This document shows positions 24,243-33,324 of a stretch of 64,000 nt of DNA, piece by piece (the first letter of the stretch is position 1; each line of letters opens with the position of its first letter). This DNA comes from CAIYRG01 sp964494505 (GTDB lineage: Bacteria; Pseudomonadota; Alphaproteobacteria; Micropepsales; Micropepsaceae). The stretch lies in NCBI GenBank assembly GCA_964494505.1, contig CAZBRO010000015.1, forward strand, positions 48,725 through 112,724. The letters run 5' to 3'. The notes under the pieces were generated by a model. The model saw only the letters and a list, made by a program, of their open reading frames with translations, searched no databases and had not been told where the DNA came from. The translations under genes were made by a program, and so were the position numbers.

Positions 24243-27200
24243 CTACCAGGTCTTGGTCAAAACGACGTTGAACACGCGGCCCACATCGGTCTTGAACTGG
24301 TCATAGGCAGTGGGCGTGTGGCCTGAAGTGCCCGGCGCGTATTGGAATGCCGGGTGCCTGTCCATGATGTTATTGATCACGAAATTGATTTGGATGTTCT
24401 TGAGGGAATCTCTCGTGGGCATATCGCCGGTGTTGTAGCCGAACGACAAATCGAACGTGTACTGCGATGGCGTTATGCCGGTAAAGCCGGTGATGGCACA
24501 CGGAAACGTGCCCGTCGGCGTTGTGCCGCCGGCTACGGAGCATTGATTGTTGACATTGGGGGGCGATGGCTGGGTGGAATAGTAATGGCCCTGATAATTC
24601 ATAAAGCCCGTCACATCCCACTGCCCGTCACTCCAGCCCAACCGGGCTCGATAAGCCATCCGCGGGGCCGTCAACACGCCATTGATAGGAAGTCCACCGA
24701 TGGAAGCGATGGTGGTCGTTATGGTTTCTATCGGATCCTGGCCCGGAGCGTTTTGCGTCTTGCTGATATAGTAGGTGCCCACGATTCCGGTATTGAAGGC
24801 GCCAAGATCGCCTGCGTCGTAATCGTAGCTTGCCTGCCAGTCGATGCCCGTGAACTTCTCCGAGCCGTGGTTGATGACGCCCGCGTCGTTGATCCAGTAG
24901 ATCAGCGTTTTGGCTGCGGGCAAGGCGGATGCATTTCTCGGGTTGAACAAGATCGAATCAACCATCGCCTCGAACGGCGCACAGGCGGTTGGGTTGCCGT
25001 TGGCCGTGGCGCAGCCCTGATCGTTGGGCAGGCCGATACCGGCCAGATCGCTCGGAAGAATGTAGGAGAAGCGGCTGTTCGGATCGGAGAAGGTCGATCC
25101 GCTTGCGCCGAAGGAGTTCAGCACGTTGTTGATCTTGACGCTGAACCAGGTCGCCTGAAGGTCGAGCCCCTTCAAGAAGGTGGTCGGCGCGAACTCCCCT
25201 CCGAGGACATAGTTGATCGACGTCTCCGGGCCGAGATCGGTCCCGCCGTGGAAACCGTTGGGCCTGAGGGATTTCAGAGGACCGCCGCCCGGCGAGAGGC
25301 CGCCCAGGTTCTTGTTGCAAACACTCGATCCTAACGCCGCCACCAGATCGGCTGCTGCCGACCCCGGCGTCGCGGCGTTGTTCACGCACGGAAGCGCAAA
25401 AGCCGAAGTCCCGAGCTGCAGATTCGTCGGCAGGTTAAAGGCCTGAATATTATTCACGTAATCGGCCGAGTATTCGCCTGCCTCGGGGAGCCGGAATGAC
25501 GAGTTCCACGAGCCTTTGGCACTAAGTCCCAAGAGCTCCGACAACACCCAGGTGAAGCCCACTTTCGGGTTGCTGGTGTTGCCCTGGAGATCGCCCGAAT
25601 ATTCGTCGTGGCGCCAGGACAATTCGAGATCGAGCCTGTCGATCAGCGGCGCTTTGAAATTCTCGCCGAAGACCGGCACGTTCAACTGAGCGAACCCCGC
25701 CCAGACCTGGAAGGGATTGTAGGCGAGGATCGGCGACAGGACCAAGCTTGGCGAGCCGGAGTTCACCAAGAGCGTGTTCTTGAAGACGTCGCTTCTATAG
25801 TCACCGCCGACAGCAGCCCTGACAGGACCGGCGGGCAGATCGAACAACGGACCGTCGAACGTCACGTTGCTTTCGTCGGAAGCGTATTCCGAGTACTCGT
25901 TCATGATGCCGCGGATATAGTTCAGCGTATCCGGCGAGTTGCACTGGAAGGCGGTCGGGTCGCAGAACAGGTTTAGATATGGCACGCCGGCTGGCTTGGT
26001 GAATGTCGAGATGCCAGGCGCGGTACCCGATGGGGGCGTCGAGGCGATCGTCCAGCCCAATGCTGCCGAAACGGCATTCACGTTCGCAAGGTGGGTGTCA
26101 TCGATACGGGTGTCGTCCCACGTCCGCGCATAATATATGTCGCCGTGCCAGTTGAGAGGCAGGTCGAATTTCACTCCGGCTTGATAGCGCGCGGCATATT
26201 CTTCATAGGCCACGTAGGGGGGGATTTCGATGCCGAGATTATAGGCGACGCGCAAACCGCTGGGCGCGCCCACGGGATAATAGGGATTGACGGTGGGCAC
26301 GGCGATCGACTGCAGGAGCAGCGTGTTGACCGGCTTGGCGCTCGTCGGGTTGAGGATTTGGCCCCGGCGATTGCTGTAGAAACCCTCGCCATAAAGGGTA
26401 ACCCCCGGAATCAATCTCTGATCGAATGTCGCGGTTGCCGCATTGCGCTGCTGGCCGCCTTCCTCCTGCGAGATCAATAAGGGGTCGAAGATATTGCGCG
26501 TACCGTTGGTGCCGCTATTGGCCGCGACCGCGAAGGTCGACCAGTTCAGCACGCCGGGGGCGCTGGAGGGAGCGGTCGGGCCGAGACCATTGTTCAGTGA
26601 AGATGCGAAATCGCCGCCGGCGCCGGCCGGAATGGCAAAGCAATTGGTGCAATTCCTGCCAAGGCTCGCCTTGAATCCATTGGCCGAATTGGCCGTGGCG
26701 CCCACACTGATCGTGCCCGGAATCGAGGAACCGATCGGCGTCAAATCGTCGAGCCCCCAGGGGCGATAATCGCTGGTGTAAGCCGAATGTTTGCTGCCGG
26801 AAACCGGCTTGTCGTCGTACCATTCGTAGCTCAGCGTAATGTCGCCGCCGTCCCAGGTACGGCCCCATAATTGCGCGGCTTGATAGTGCGTGGGGCCGTC
26901 GCCGGCCGCGAAGTTCAGCTGGGTAATCGCGCCGTCATAGCCCCGCCTCAAAATGACGTTGATCACGCCTGTGACCGCGTCCGATCCGTAAGTCGCCGAT
27001 GCCCCATCCGCGAGCAGGTCGATGCGATCGACGGCAAGCGAGGGAATCACAGAAGGGTCATGTAAATTGAGATGATCGCCCTGAATCGGAAAGCGCACAC
27101 CGTCAACCATCATCAGCGATCGTGGCGCGCGGGCTTCGTCGATGCCGTGAATGTTGATTTGCACCGCTCTCGATTGGTGTCCGCCATTGTTGATGGCGTC

Positions 27201-27488
27201 CGAGAGTGTGGGAATACTGACGGCGGGAACGTTCTTGAACAGGTCGCCGATCTTGGCCGCGCCGGTTGTCTGGAAATCCTGCAGGCTCAGATTCGTCACC
27301 GGCACGCCGACCGCAACGGCGCCGTGAATGAGCGATCCCGTTATCAGCACCTGCTCGGGAGGAGCCTCTGGGCTGACTTGCGCCGTTTGTGCTTGCGCCG
27401 TCTGTGCCTGAGCCCCGATGACACTTGCCATCGCAAATAAAGAAGCCGTCCCCATGAGCGTGGAAATTCTGGACGCAACTGGATTCAT
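24243..27488 (-). CDS. TonB-dependent outer membrane receptor 2
   Basis: A 1081-residue outer-membrane active transporter. The signal peptide ends near GAQAQ and is followed by a short repeated linker (AQTAQAQTAQ) and APPEQVLITGSLI, close to the N-terminus of receptor 1. The plug (about 55-180) has a region near VQINIHGIDEARAPRSLMMV, VDRIDLLADGASATYGSDAV and INVILRRGYDG. The large barrel ends in VFNVVLTKTW, with the aromatic final residue expected of an outer-membrane protein. GGGAGGGTCAAA precedes the ATG. No STN domain. PDF-family copy G follows on the same strand. Substrate unknown; the size and long loops suggest a bulky ligand (inference). Confidence 0.93.
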   Translation of the reverse strand: MNPVASRISTLMGTASLFAMASVIGAQAQTAQAQTAQVSPEAPPEQVLITGSLIHGAVAVGVPVTNLSLQDFQTTGAAKIGDLFKNVPAVSIPTLSDAINNGGHQSRAVQINIHGIDEARAPRSLMMVDGVRFPIQGDHLNLHDPSVIPSLAVDRIDLLADGASATYGSDAVTGVINVILRRGYDGAITQLNFAAGDGPTHYQAAQLWGRTWDGGDITLSYEWYDDKPVSGSKHSAYTSDYRPWGLDDLTPIGSSIPGTISVGATANSANGFKASLGRNCTNCFAIPAGAGGDFASSLNNGLGPTAPSSAPGVLNWSTFAVAANSGTNGTRNIFDPLLISQEEGGQQRNAATATFDQRLIPGVTLYGEGFYSNRRGQILNPTSAKPVNTLLLQSIAVPTVNPYYPVGAPSGLRVAYNLGIEIPPYVAYEEYAARYQAGVKFDLPLNWHGDIYYARTWDDTRIDDTHLANVNAVSAALGWTIASTPPSGTAPGISTFTKPAGVPYLNLFCDPTAFQCNSPDTLNYIRGIMNEYSEYASDESNVTFDGPLFDLPAGPVRAAVGGDYRSDVFKNTLLVNSGSPSLVLSPILAYNPFQVWAGFAQLNVPVFGENFKAPLIDRLDLELSWRHDEYSGDLQGNTSNPKVGFTWVLSELLGLSAKGSWNSSFRLPEAGEYSADYVNNIQAFNLPTNLQLGTSAFALPCVNNAATPGSAAADLVAALGSSVCNKNLGGLSPGGGPLKSLRPNGFHGGTDLGPETSINYVLGGEFAPTTFLKGLDLQATWFSVKINNVLNSFGASGSTFSDPNSRFSYILPSDLAGIGLPNDQGCATANGNPTACAPFEAMVDSILFNPRNASALPAAKTLIYWINDAGVINHGSEKFTGIDWQASYDYDAGDLGAFNTGIVGTYYISKTQNAPGQDPIETITTTIASIGGLPINGVLTAPRMAYRARLGWSDGQWDVTGFMNYQGHYYSTQPSPPNVNNQCSVAGGTTPTGTFPCAITGFTGITPSQYTFDLSFGYNTGDMPTRDSLKNIQINFVINNIMDRHPAFQYAPGTSGHTPTAYDQFKTDVGRVFNVVLTKTW

Positions 27489-27827
27489 TTTGACCCTCCC
27501 CTAGATGACCGTCCTCCCGGATTTTTTTTAGCCGGCTGCCGCCTTCTTATCTGATTCGCGGCCCCGCAAGTTAAAACGAAAGCAATCGCGCACAAATTAT
27601 GCGAGGATTACAAATCGAGCAGTGCGAAGGAGCCAGCTTTGGTTGAAGGGGAGGGCCCGTTGGGTTATCAATCGAGCCTGTTCGTCAGAAACGAGTCACC
27701 GCCACTTCTTTGCTTAGGGATCGAAGGATCTATTGAGGTACGGGCGTTCGTGCAACGACCCGCTCAGTTCGAATCAGAATTGCCAGGCATCTGAGCGGGG
27801 TGGCTGCAACCGTCGGGAGGACACGTG
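27489..27827. other. Divergent intergenic region between receptor 2 and the PEBP operon
   Basis: About 340 bp, expected to hold promoters for both directions. An A/T-rich stretch (27565-27615) lies in the middle. I could not assign a convincing -35/-10 pair, operator or RNA. GGGAGG at 27815-27820 is the ribosome site of the first PEBP gene. Confidence 0.4.
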
Positions 27828-28418
27828 ATGATTGTCGAACGTCACTTCAAACAACTGTTGGTGGCCAGCGGGCTAATGCTGGCGTCGTCGTACATGGTGT
27901 TTACTGCGCACGCGGCAGAGGCGCCGACCGGATTCAACGTTACGTCCTCCACCTTCACGGATGGCGGGATGATGCCGGCAAGAACCGCCTATACCAAAGC
28001 GGCTAATTTTCCCAACTGCGTCGGCCAGAATGTTTCGCCGCAATTGTCGTGGTCAAAGCCTTATCCGGGGGTCAAGAGCTTCGCGGTCGTGATGTTCGAT
28101 CTGGAAGATATCCAGAACGATACGGACTTGGTCGCCTACGGCATTCCCGCCGCGGTCACATCGTTTGCGGAAGGAGAGTTCAGCAAGCCTTCGGACAAAT
28201 TCGTCGGCGGCAGGGGGAGCCGGGGCGATGCGACGTGGCGGGGGATGTGTCCGCCGCCGGGCACGGCGCCACACCATTATGCCTTTATTGTCAGAGGCAC
28301 GGATCTGGACCCGAAGGAGTTGCCGCCGGGTCTGACTTCGGCCGAGTTGGATGCGAGGCTGAGGGGGCACCTCAGAGGGACGGCTGCTATTGTCGGTGTG
28401 TTCGTGCGGCCGCAATGA
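27828..28418 (+). CDS. Exported PEBP-like (YbhB/YbcL, Raf-kinase-inhibitor-like) protein 1
   Basis: 196 residues. A signal peptide (cleavage near AHAAEA) is followed by a PEBP fold: NVTSSTFTDGGMMPARTAY, NVSPQLSWSKPYPGVKSFAV, VAYGIPAAVTSF, and the APHHYAF strand with GTDLDPKELPPGL near the end. PEBP proteins bind anionic ligands such as phosphatidylethanolamine head groups; the bacterial role is unclear. The usual DPDAP and HW(V) pocket residues are not conserved: the segment reads MFDLEDIQNDTDLVAYGIP. ATG 27828 is preferred over GTG 27825 because GGGAGG then sits 7 bases upstream. First of three tandem paralogs. Confidence 0.85.
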   Translation: MIVERHFKQLLVASGLMLASSYMVFTAHAAEAPTGFNVTSSTFTDGGMMPARTAYTKAANFPNCVGQNVSPQLSWSKPYPGVKSFAVVMFDLEDIQNDTDLVAYGIPAAVTSFAEGEFSKPSDKFVGGRGSRGDATWRGMCPPPGTAPHHYAFIVRGTDLDPKELPPGLTSAELDARLRGHLRGTAAIVGVFVRPQ

Positions 28419-28486
28419 ATTGACGTCGGCCTTTCCTTCGCGATCAGGCAAAAGAATGGCATCTCGCCTTCAAGGGAGGAATCGTG

Positions 28487-29110
28487 ATGCACGGTAAGCG
28501 TCAGTGCAGGCTTCTGTTCGCCGCCGGTGGGCTGGCGCTGGCCTCGTTGTGTGCGGGCTCGCTTGCGAGCGGCGAGGAACGGCGACTGACCGGTTTCATG
28601 CTGACATCCACGTCCTTCAAGGACGGAGGGATGATGCCAGGAAAAGCGGCGGCCGGTCTTCCTTGCGGCCTCAAAGGGCCAAATATATCGCCTCAACTGG
28701 GCTGGTCGAATCCGCCTGCGGGGACCAAGAGTTTCGCGATTGTCGAGTATTCCGAGGAGGGCGGCGCCGGACTGGGCACATGGATGAACGACTACTCCCA
28801 TGGAGTCGGCGACGTGAATTTGGTTGTCTATGGCATTCCCGCGAGCGTGACGTCCCTTACGGAGGGCGAGCTCAGCAAGCCCTCTCCCAATTACGTTGGC
28901 GGCAAGAACCGTTTCGGCCAGACCAATTGGAGGGGGATGTGTGCGCCGCCCGGGGCCTCGGCGCCGCACCACTATCTCTTCAAGATGTTCGCCACCGACC
29001 TTGACCCGAAAGCATTGCCGCCGGGTTTGACGCATCCCGAGCTTGTCAAAAGGCTCGAAGGTCACGCGCTGGATGCGGCCGTCATTGTCGGCCTCTATAC
29101 CAATCCATAG
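28487..29110 (+). CDS. Exported PEBP-like protein 2
   Basis: 207 residues. The signal peptide (MHGKRQCRLLF plus core) cleaves near SLASGE. PEBP features: TSTSFKDGGMMPGKAA, NISPQLGWSNPPAGTKSFAI, VVYGIPASVTSL and APHHYLFKMFATDLDPKAL. A loop of about 15 residues (GAGLGTWMNDYSHGVGDVN) replaces the canonical acidic/HW segment and is longer than in the other two copies. AAGGGAGGA lies 6 bases before ATG 28487. It follows the first PEBP gene by 68 bp and is probably co-transcribed. Confidence 0.84.
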   Translation: MHGKRQCRLLFAAGGLALASLCAGSLASGEERRLTGFMLTSTSFKDGGMMPGKAAAGLPCGLKGPNISPQLGWSNPPAGTKSFAIVEYSEEGGAGLGTWMNDYSHGVGDVNLVVYGIPASVTSLTEGELSKPSPNYVGGKNRFGQTNWRGMCAPPGASAPHHYLFKMFATDLDPKALPPGLTHPELVKRLEGHALDAAVIVGLYTNP

Positions 29111-29139
29111 AACTTCGATCTTGCAGGAGGAATGTCGGG

Positions 29140-29745
29140 ATGTTCGGTAAGCGCCAGACGAAATTTGCCGTAGGCGCCGGAGCGGCTGTACTGGCTGTTT
29201 CGGCCATCGCCCCCGGCACGAAAGCCGTAGAAGCCCCGCCCCAGACCGGTTTCATGATGACATCTGCAACGTTCAAAGACGGCGAGATGTTGCCCGCCAG
29301 GATCGCATTCACGAAGACTGCCCAGGTTCCCTTCTGTGTCGGCGAAAATATATCGCCGCAATTGGCGTGGTCGAATCCGCCGCCGGGAGTCAAAAGCTAC
29401 GCGCTGACCATGGTCGACCAGGAAGGTGGCGGCGGGGTTGGCGATTTCGATCTGGTGGCCTATGGCATTCCAGCCAACGTGACGTCCTTCGCGGAAGGCG
29501 ACCTGAACAAGCCTTCCGACAAATTCGTCGGCGGCAAGAATGTCTGGAACACTTTCACCTGGCGTGGAATGTGTCCACCGGCCGGGACGGCGCCGCATCA
29601 TTACGTGTTCAAGGTTGTCGCAACCGATCTCGACCCGAAAGATTTGCCGCCCGGCCTGACCTATGAGGAGCTGCAAGGCCGAATTAAGGGGCACGCAAAA
29701 GGCGCGACGGCGCTTGTCGGGACTTTCGTACGGCCGAAGATCTGA
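29140..29745 (+). CDS. Exported PEBP-like protein 3
   Basis: 201 residues. The signal peptide (MFGKRQTKF plus core) cleaves near TKAVEA. PEBP features: TSATFKDGEMLPARIAFT, NISPQLAWSNPPPGVKSYAL, VAYGIPANVTSFAEGDLNKP, the APHHYVFKVVATDLDPKDL strand, and the C-terminal ALVGTFVRP shared with copy 1. AGGAGG lies 9 bases upstream. It is 29 bp after PEBP 2 and ends the operon, convergent with phnX. The three proteins are clear tandem duplicates, with copies 1 and 3 most alike. Confidence 0.84.
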   Translation: MFGKRQTKFAVGAGAAVLAVSAIAPGTKAVEAPPQTGFMMTSATFKDGEMLPARIAFTKTAQVPFCVGENISPQLAWSNPPPGVKSYALTMVDQEGGGGVGDFDLVAYGIPANVTSFAEGDLNKPSDKFVGGKNVWNTFTWRGMCPPAGTAPHHYVFKVVATDLDPKDLPPGLTYEELQGRIKGHAKGATALVGTFVRPKI

Positions 29746-29902
29746 CGACGCTCCGCGGACGCAGGGAACGGGGTCCCCGCCGTGCCGGGTTCCGATTGTA
29801 TCCTTTCAGATCGACGTTGGCGGCGAACAAGTGCGCGCGATGGGATATTTCTATCGGCGCTCGCCGGCGTTTGAGAGTGCGCTCTTTGTGTCTTCCACGA
29901 AA

Positions 29903-30718
29903 TCAGGAACCACGCTCCAATTCCGCCATGTGGCGCGCCGACGCCCGTTCCAGCTCCGGTATGAGAGTCGCGACCGAATCGATAATGAGGTCGGCTCCAG
30001 CGTCGAGCAGCCCCTGCCGTGCGATCGCGATCCGGTTGGCGCGTTCGGACGAGGACAAGCCCTGAAAGGCCTCCAGCGAAAGCCCGAGTGCGTTGCCGGA
30101 TGCAACCCCGACCGTAAACACGCCAGCGGCCTTGCCTTCTGCGATTCCCACTTCCGCGTCGTCTACTTTGACGACCCGTGACAACGGCCAAACACCGAGG
30201 TCCACGCAGGCTTTGTAAATCATCAGGGGCGAAGGCCGGCCCGCCGCGGTCTCGCCGGAGCACACAACATGCTCCGGCACATAACCCTGCTCGGCTGCCT
30301 GTGCCAGAACAGGCTCCATCATGTCGCGCGTATATCCGGTGGACGAGGCAATTCTGAGACCGGCAGCACGCAACTGATCGAAAGTGTCCCGCGCCCCGGG
30401 GATCAGGGTGGACGCGCGCGTCGCGTGCTCACGCATCAGCGGCCCGAGACGCGTCATGATTCTCTCCATGTCGCTGTCATCGGCGGCGCGACCGTGGCGA
30501 GCCTGCCAGGCGGCCGCCACCGAAGGGTCCATCATAAGGCTGCGCACATGATCCCGCTTTGCCTTGCCCATATCCCGGCGCGCGGCAGCTTCGTCGATGA
30601 GCACGCCCTCGGCATCGAACGCCTCGATCAGGGCCTTGACCGGCGCCTCGCACCCGAAGTCGACCATCGTGCCAGCCCAATCGAAGATGACCAGATCGTA
30701 GTGATCCTTGAGACTCAT
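29903..30718 (-). CDS. phnX: Phosphonoacetaldehyde hydrolase (phosphonatase)
   Basis: 271 residues, the usual length. It cleaves phosphonoacetaldehyde to acetaldehyde and phosphate, the last step of 2-aminoethylphosphonate use. HAD motif I is FDWAGTMVDFG, with the Asp nucleophile in DWAGT and the Trp-Ala-Gly signature of PhnX. The Schiff-base Lys lies in DMGKAKRDH; motif II is SSTGYTRDMM and motif III/IV VVKVDDAEVGIAEGKAAG. Cytoplasmic. Its ATG overlaps the stop of the upstream FAD oxidoreductase by four bases (ATGA), so the two are translationally coupled. Convergent with the PEBP operon. Confidence 0.92.
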   Translation of the reverse strand: MSLKDHYDLVIFDWAGTMVDFGCEAPVKALIEAFDAEGVLIDEAAARRDMGKAKRDHVRSLMMDPSVAAAWQARHGRAADDSDMERIMTRLGPLMREHATRASTLIPGARDTFDQLRAAGLRIASSTGYTRDMMEPVLAQAAEQGYVPEHVVCSGETAAGRPSPLMIYKACVDLGVWPLSRVVKVDDAEVGIAEGKAAGVFTVGVASGNALGLSLEAFQGLSSSERANRIAIARQGLLDAGADLIIDSVATLIPELERASARHMAELERGS

Positions 30719-31851
30719 GCTGCTCCTCCCGCGTCAAAGAAACTGGCAATCAATTCCTCGCCGATCGCAAAACCCGTGGACGCCCCCGCGCCACAGGTGA
30801 CAATCCCAATACGAACCGATGCTTCAGGCGCGTCGATCAAAACGGGACGATCCGCGGCAGATGCGTAGGTGCCGATCCAGCGCTCCAGCACCGGCGGCGG
30901 CTCAATTCCCAGCGCAGCGGCGAACTCCCCGAGGATCAGCGCGTCAACCTCATGATGCGAGAACGGGTCAGGGGTCGCGGCGTAATGATGGCTGTCCCCC
31001 ACCACGAGACTGCCATCCGCACTTTGCACAACGATAAGATGGACGCCGTGCTTGATGTGGTCTGCTTGATCGCTGGCAAGACGCGCTTTGAGCGGTACGG
31101 CGGCATCCAGATCCGAATAGCCGTGGTATCGCCCGAGTCCAAGATCGGACATAACGGCGCCCGGAAGCTTGAACCCTGGATCGGCAAGCCGCAACATTTG
31201 CAATTTGCAGCGCGTGAGCCTGTATGCGCTGAGGCGCTCCGCATACAGACCGTTGAAGTCGTCGCCGGGACATACCGCTGCCCGATCCGCCTGCACCGTG
31301 CCGCGCGAGGTATGCACCTGTGGCATTTCGATCGAGGTTACGGCGGCCGCGCGCAGGAACGTGACACCGTGGGCTTCGGCAAGCCACGCTGCAAGACGCG
31401 GAATCGCCTCCTTCGACTCGACGCGCAACTCGACCGAGCTTTCGAGAATCGCCAGCGTGTCCGGCGCAGCGATCTGCGGGCAGCGACGGCGCGCCTCCGC
31501 AGGCTCGAGCAAACGGCATCCCGCGGCCATTTCCGTCTCCATGAACGCGCGCAGGACATCCACGGATTCCGGGCGTCGGGCGATCATCCAGAGGCCCGTT
31601 TGCAGGATTGCAATGCCGGCTGCGGGGGCTATTTCTCGCCACACCTCGCGACTGCGACGCGCGCGTGCCCACATCGCCCCGCGTTCCTGCCCGGTCACGG
31701 TGACAAAACCGAAGTTGCGGACAGAGGCTCCGTTCGCTTGGGTGTCGCGGTCGATTACGATCACGCGCAATCCCCGCCGGACGGCGGCGAACGCCGTGGC
31801 CAGACCCACGATGCCTGCGCCTACGACGGCGAGATCAAATCGCTCTGTCAA
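30715..31851 (-). CDS. FAD-dependent oxidoreductase of the phosphonate-associated TIGR03364 type
   Basis: 378 residues, D-amino-acid/glycine-oxidase-like fold. The N-terminal dinucleotide site is DLAVVGAGIVGLATAFAAVR, followed by VIDRD, NGASVRNFGFVT, and a C-terminal VGDSHHY and GIVTCGAGASTGFAIGEEL. Proteins of this type sit beside phnX in many genomes and are thought to oxidise aminoethylphosphonate-type amines to phosphonoacetaldehyde (substrates such as N-methyl or hydroxy derivatives have been proposed). The start is a TTG at 31851 with GAGGGATAGG upstream. Coupled to phnX by an ATGA overlap and divergent from the DUF5690 carrier. Confidence 0.84.
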   Translation of the reverse strand: MTERFDLAVVGAGIVGLATAFAAVRRGLRVIVIDRDTQANGASVRNFGFVTVTGQERGAMWARARRSREVWREIAPAAGIAILQTGLWMIARRPESVDVLRAFMETEMAAGCRLLEPAEARRRCPQIAAPDTLAILESSVELRVESKEAIPRLAAWLAEAHGVTFLRAAAVTSIEMPQVHTSRGTVQADRAAVCPGDDFNGLYAERLSAYRLTRCKLQMLRLADPGFKLPGAVMSDLGLGRYHGYSDLDAAVPLKARLASDQADHIKHGVHLIVVQSADGSLVVGDSHHYAATPDPFSHHEVDALILGEFAAALGIEPPPVLERWIGTYASAADRPVLIDAPEASVRIGIVTCGAGASTGFAIGEELIASFFDAGGAA

Positions 31852-31944
31852 ACGCGCCTATCCCTCATAACGACGCCCGATTTCGAGCAGTCAGTACCAT
31901 TGTTTTCGCTTGCCGATCCATCGTGTCATCAGGATGTAACGCAT

Positions 31945-31963
31945 AAGCGGCTTAATGCCGCTT
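31945..31963. promoter_or_regulatory. 19-bp inverted repeat AAGCGGC-N5-GCCGCTT, candidate operator
   Basis: Perfect 7-bp arms around TTAAT in the 135-bp divergent region between the FAD oxidoreductase and the DUF5690 carrier. It sits 23 bp before the carrier ATG and about 94 bp from the FAD start, suited to one repressor controlling both sides. A short hairpin in the carrier leader is the alternative. Confidence 0.42.
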
Positions 31964-31986
31964 CATTCATCCGTCACAGAGTTGAC

Positions 31987-33291
31987 ATGTCACGAATGCC
32001 CGCACACTGGCTCCGCAATGGCTCGTCCATCGCGTTTACAGCCTTCGCTTCGCTCGCGGGATTCACGGCCTATTTTTCGATGTATGCATTCCGGAAGCCG
32101 TTCACGGCTGCAAGTTTCGACGGCGTCGTCGGCTGGCATTACGCTTTGGACTTCAAGATCGCTCTGGTGCTCGCTCAGCTCGTCGGCTACGCCGCATCAA
32201 AGTTCATTGGCATAAAGGTCATTTCCGGGATGCAGCGGACGTACAGGGCCCAGGCGATCCTGGGCCTCATCGGTGCGTCCTGGCTCGCGTTGGTTGTATT
32301 CGCGGTCGTGCCCGCTGTTTTCAAAGTGCCAGCGATGTTTTTCAATGGGCTGTGCCTCGGAATGATATGGGGACTGGTATTCTCCTACATGGAAGGCCGG
32401 CGGACATCCGAGATTCTGGGCGCGGTGCTTTGCGCGAGTTTCATAGTATCGTCAGGCGCGGTGAAATCCGTTGGCATATTGCTAATTCAGCTCGTTCATG
32501 TGCCGGTGTTCTGGATGCCGGCCGCGACCGGTTTGGTGTTCGTGCCTTTGCTGTTTCTATCGGTATGGGGCCTTTCGATGTTGCCCCCTCCGAGTGCCGA
32601 AGACGAGGCGGCCCGGGTTCGCCGCGCACCAATGAGCGGGCACGAAATACGTGACTTTCTCCGGGATTATGGCGTGGGCATCGCGCTTCTCGTGGTGCTC
32701 TACGTGTTCGTGACTGCTCTGCGCGATTTCCGCGACAACTTCGCCGCTGAGCTGTGGACGGCCCTCGGATATAGCGATCCTGCTTCGGTATTCACCTCGA
32801 CGGAGATCGTCGTTGCGGCCGTGGCGCTTGTCGCGATGGGCGTGGTTGTCAAGGTACGGAGCAACGTGCGCGCGCTGGCCGTCATTCACGGCCTGATAAT
32901 GGCCGGGCTGGTGCTGCTCGGTGCATCGACCCTGGCCTTCGATGCCGGATGGTTGGGGCCACTCCCGTGGATGATTGCAAGCGGCGCGGGCCTTTACGTC
33001 GTTTACACCCCGTTCAACGCCATGCTGTTCGACCGCATGGTTGCGGTAAGCGGCCGGGTGGCAAACGCCGGGTTCCTGATATACGTCGCCGACGCCTCCG
33101 GTTATGCGGGCAGCTGCGCTTTGTTGCTGTGGCGAAATTTCGGGATGCAGCACGTCGAATGGCTGACCGTATTCCGATTATCCGTGTACGCGACGACTTT
33201 GGTTGGCCTGTTTCTCGTGACGCTGTCGCTGTATTACTTCAATGGCCGGGCCCGCATGGCTGTTGCCGTGCCGGCGCTTTCGGGGGCCTGA
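31987..33291 (+). CDS. MFS-like inner membrane protein of DUF5690 type (putative phosphonate carrier)
   Basis: 434 residues with about twelve predicted membrane helices, starting AFASLAGFTAYFSMYAFRKP, a typical DUF5690/MFS entry motif. Others include GYAASKFIGIKVISGMQR, LCLGMIWGLVFSYMEGRRTS and the late TPFNAMLFDRMVAVSG. Proteins of this type occur next to phnX and phosphonate oxidoreductases and are presumed carriers for phosphonates or products. The frame is open far upstream (from 30952), but ATG 31987 is the first start matching the membrane protein; ATG 31996 is an alternative. A weak Pho-box-like pair (CCGTCAC and TTGACAT, four bases apart) overlaps this start and is not trusted. Confidence 0.8.
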   Translation: MSRMPAHWLRNGSSIAFTAFASLAGFTAYFSMYAFRKPFTAASFDGVVGWHYALDFKIALVLAQLVGYAASKFIGIKVISGMQRTYRAQAILGLIGASWLALVVFAVVPAVFKVPAMFFNGLCLGMIWGLVFSYMEGRRTSEILGAVLCASFIVSSGAVKSVGILLIQLVHVPVFWMPAATGLVFVPLLFLSVWGLSMLPPPSAEDEAARVRRAPMSGHEIRDFLRDYGVGIALLVVLYVFVTALRDFRDNFAAELWTALGYSDPASVFTSTEIVVAAVALVAMGVVVKVRSNVRALAVIHGLIMAGLVLLGASTLAFDAGWLGPLPWMIASGAGLYVVYTPFNAMLFDRMVAVSGRVANAGFLIYVADASGYAGSCALLLWRNFGMQHVEWLTVFRLSVYATTLVGLFLVTLSLYYFNGRARMAVAVPALSGA

Positions 33292-33324
33292 GCTGCGGCA
33301 CGTCGAGGCTGGCGCTGGCACCCG

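Noticed and set aside
29760..29815. Possible terminator between PEBP 3 and phnX
   Set aside because: GGAAC/GTTCC arms are short and the stem is imperfect; not strong enough to list as a feature.
31971..31988. Pho-box-like pair CCGTCAC and TTGACAT
   Set aside because: It overlaps the start codon of the DUF5690 gene, an implausible position for PhoB activation of that gene; a chance match cannot be excluded.
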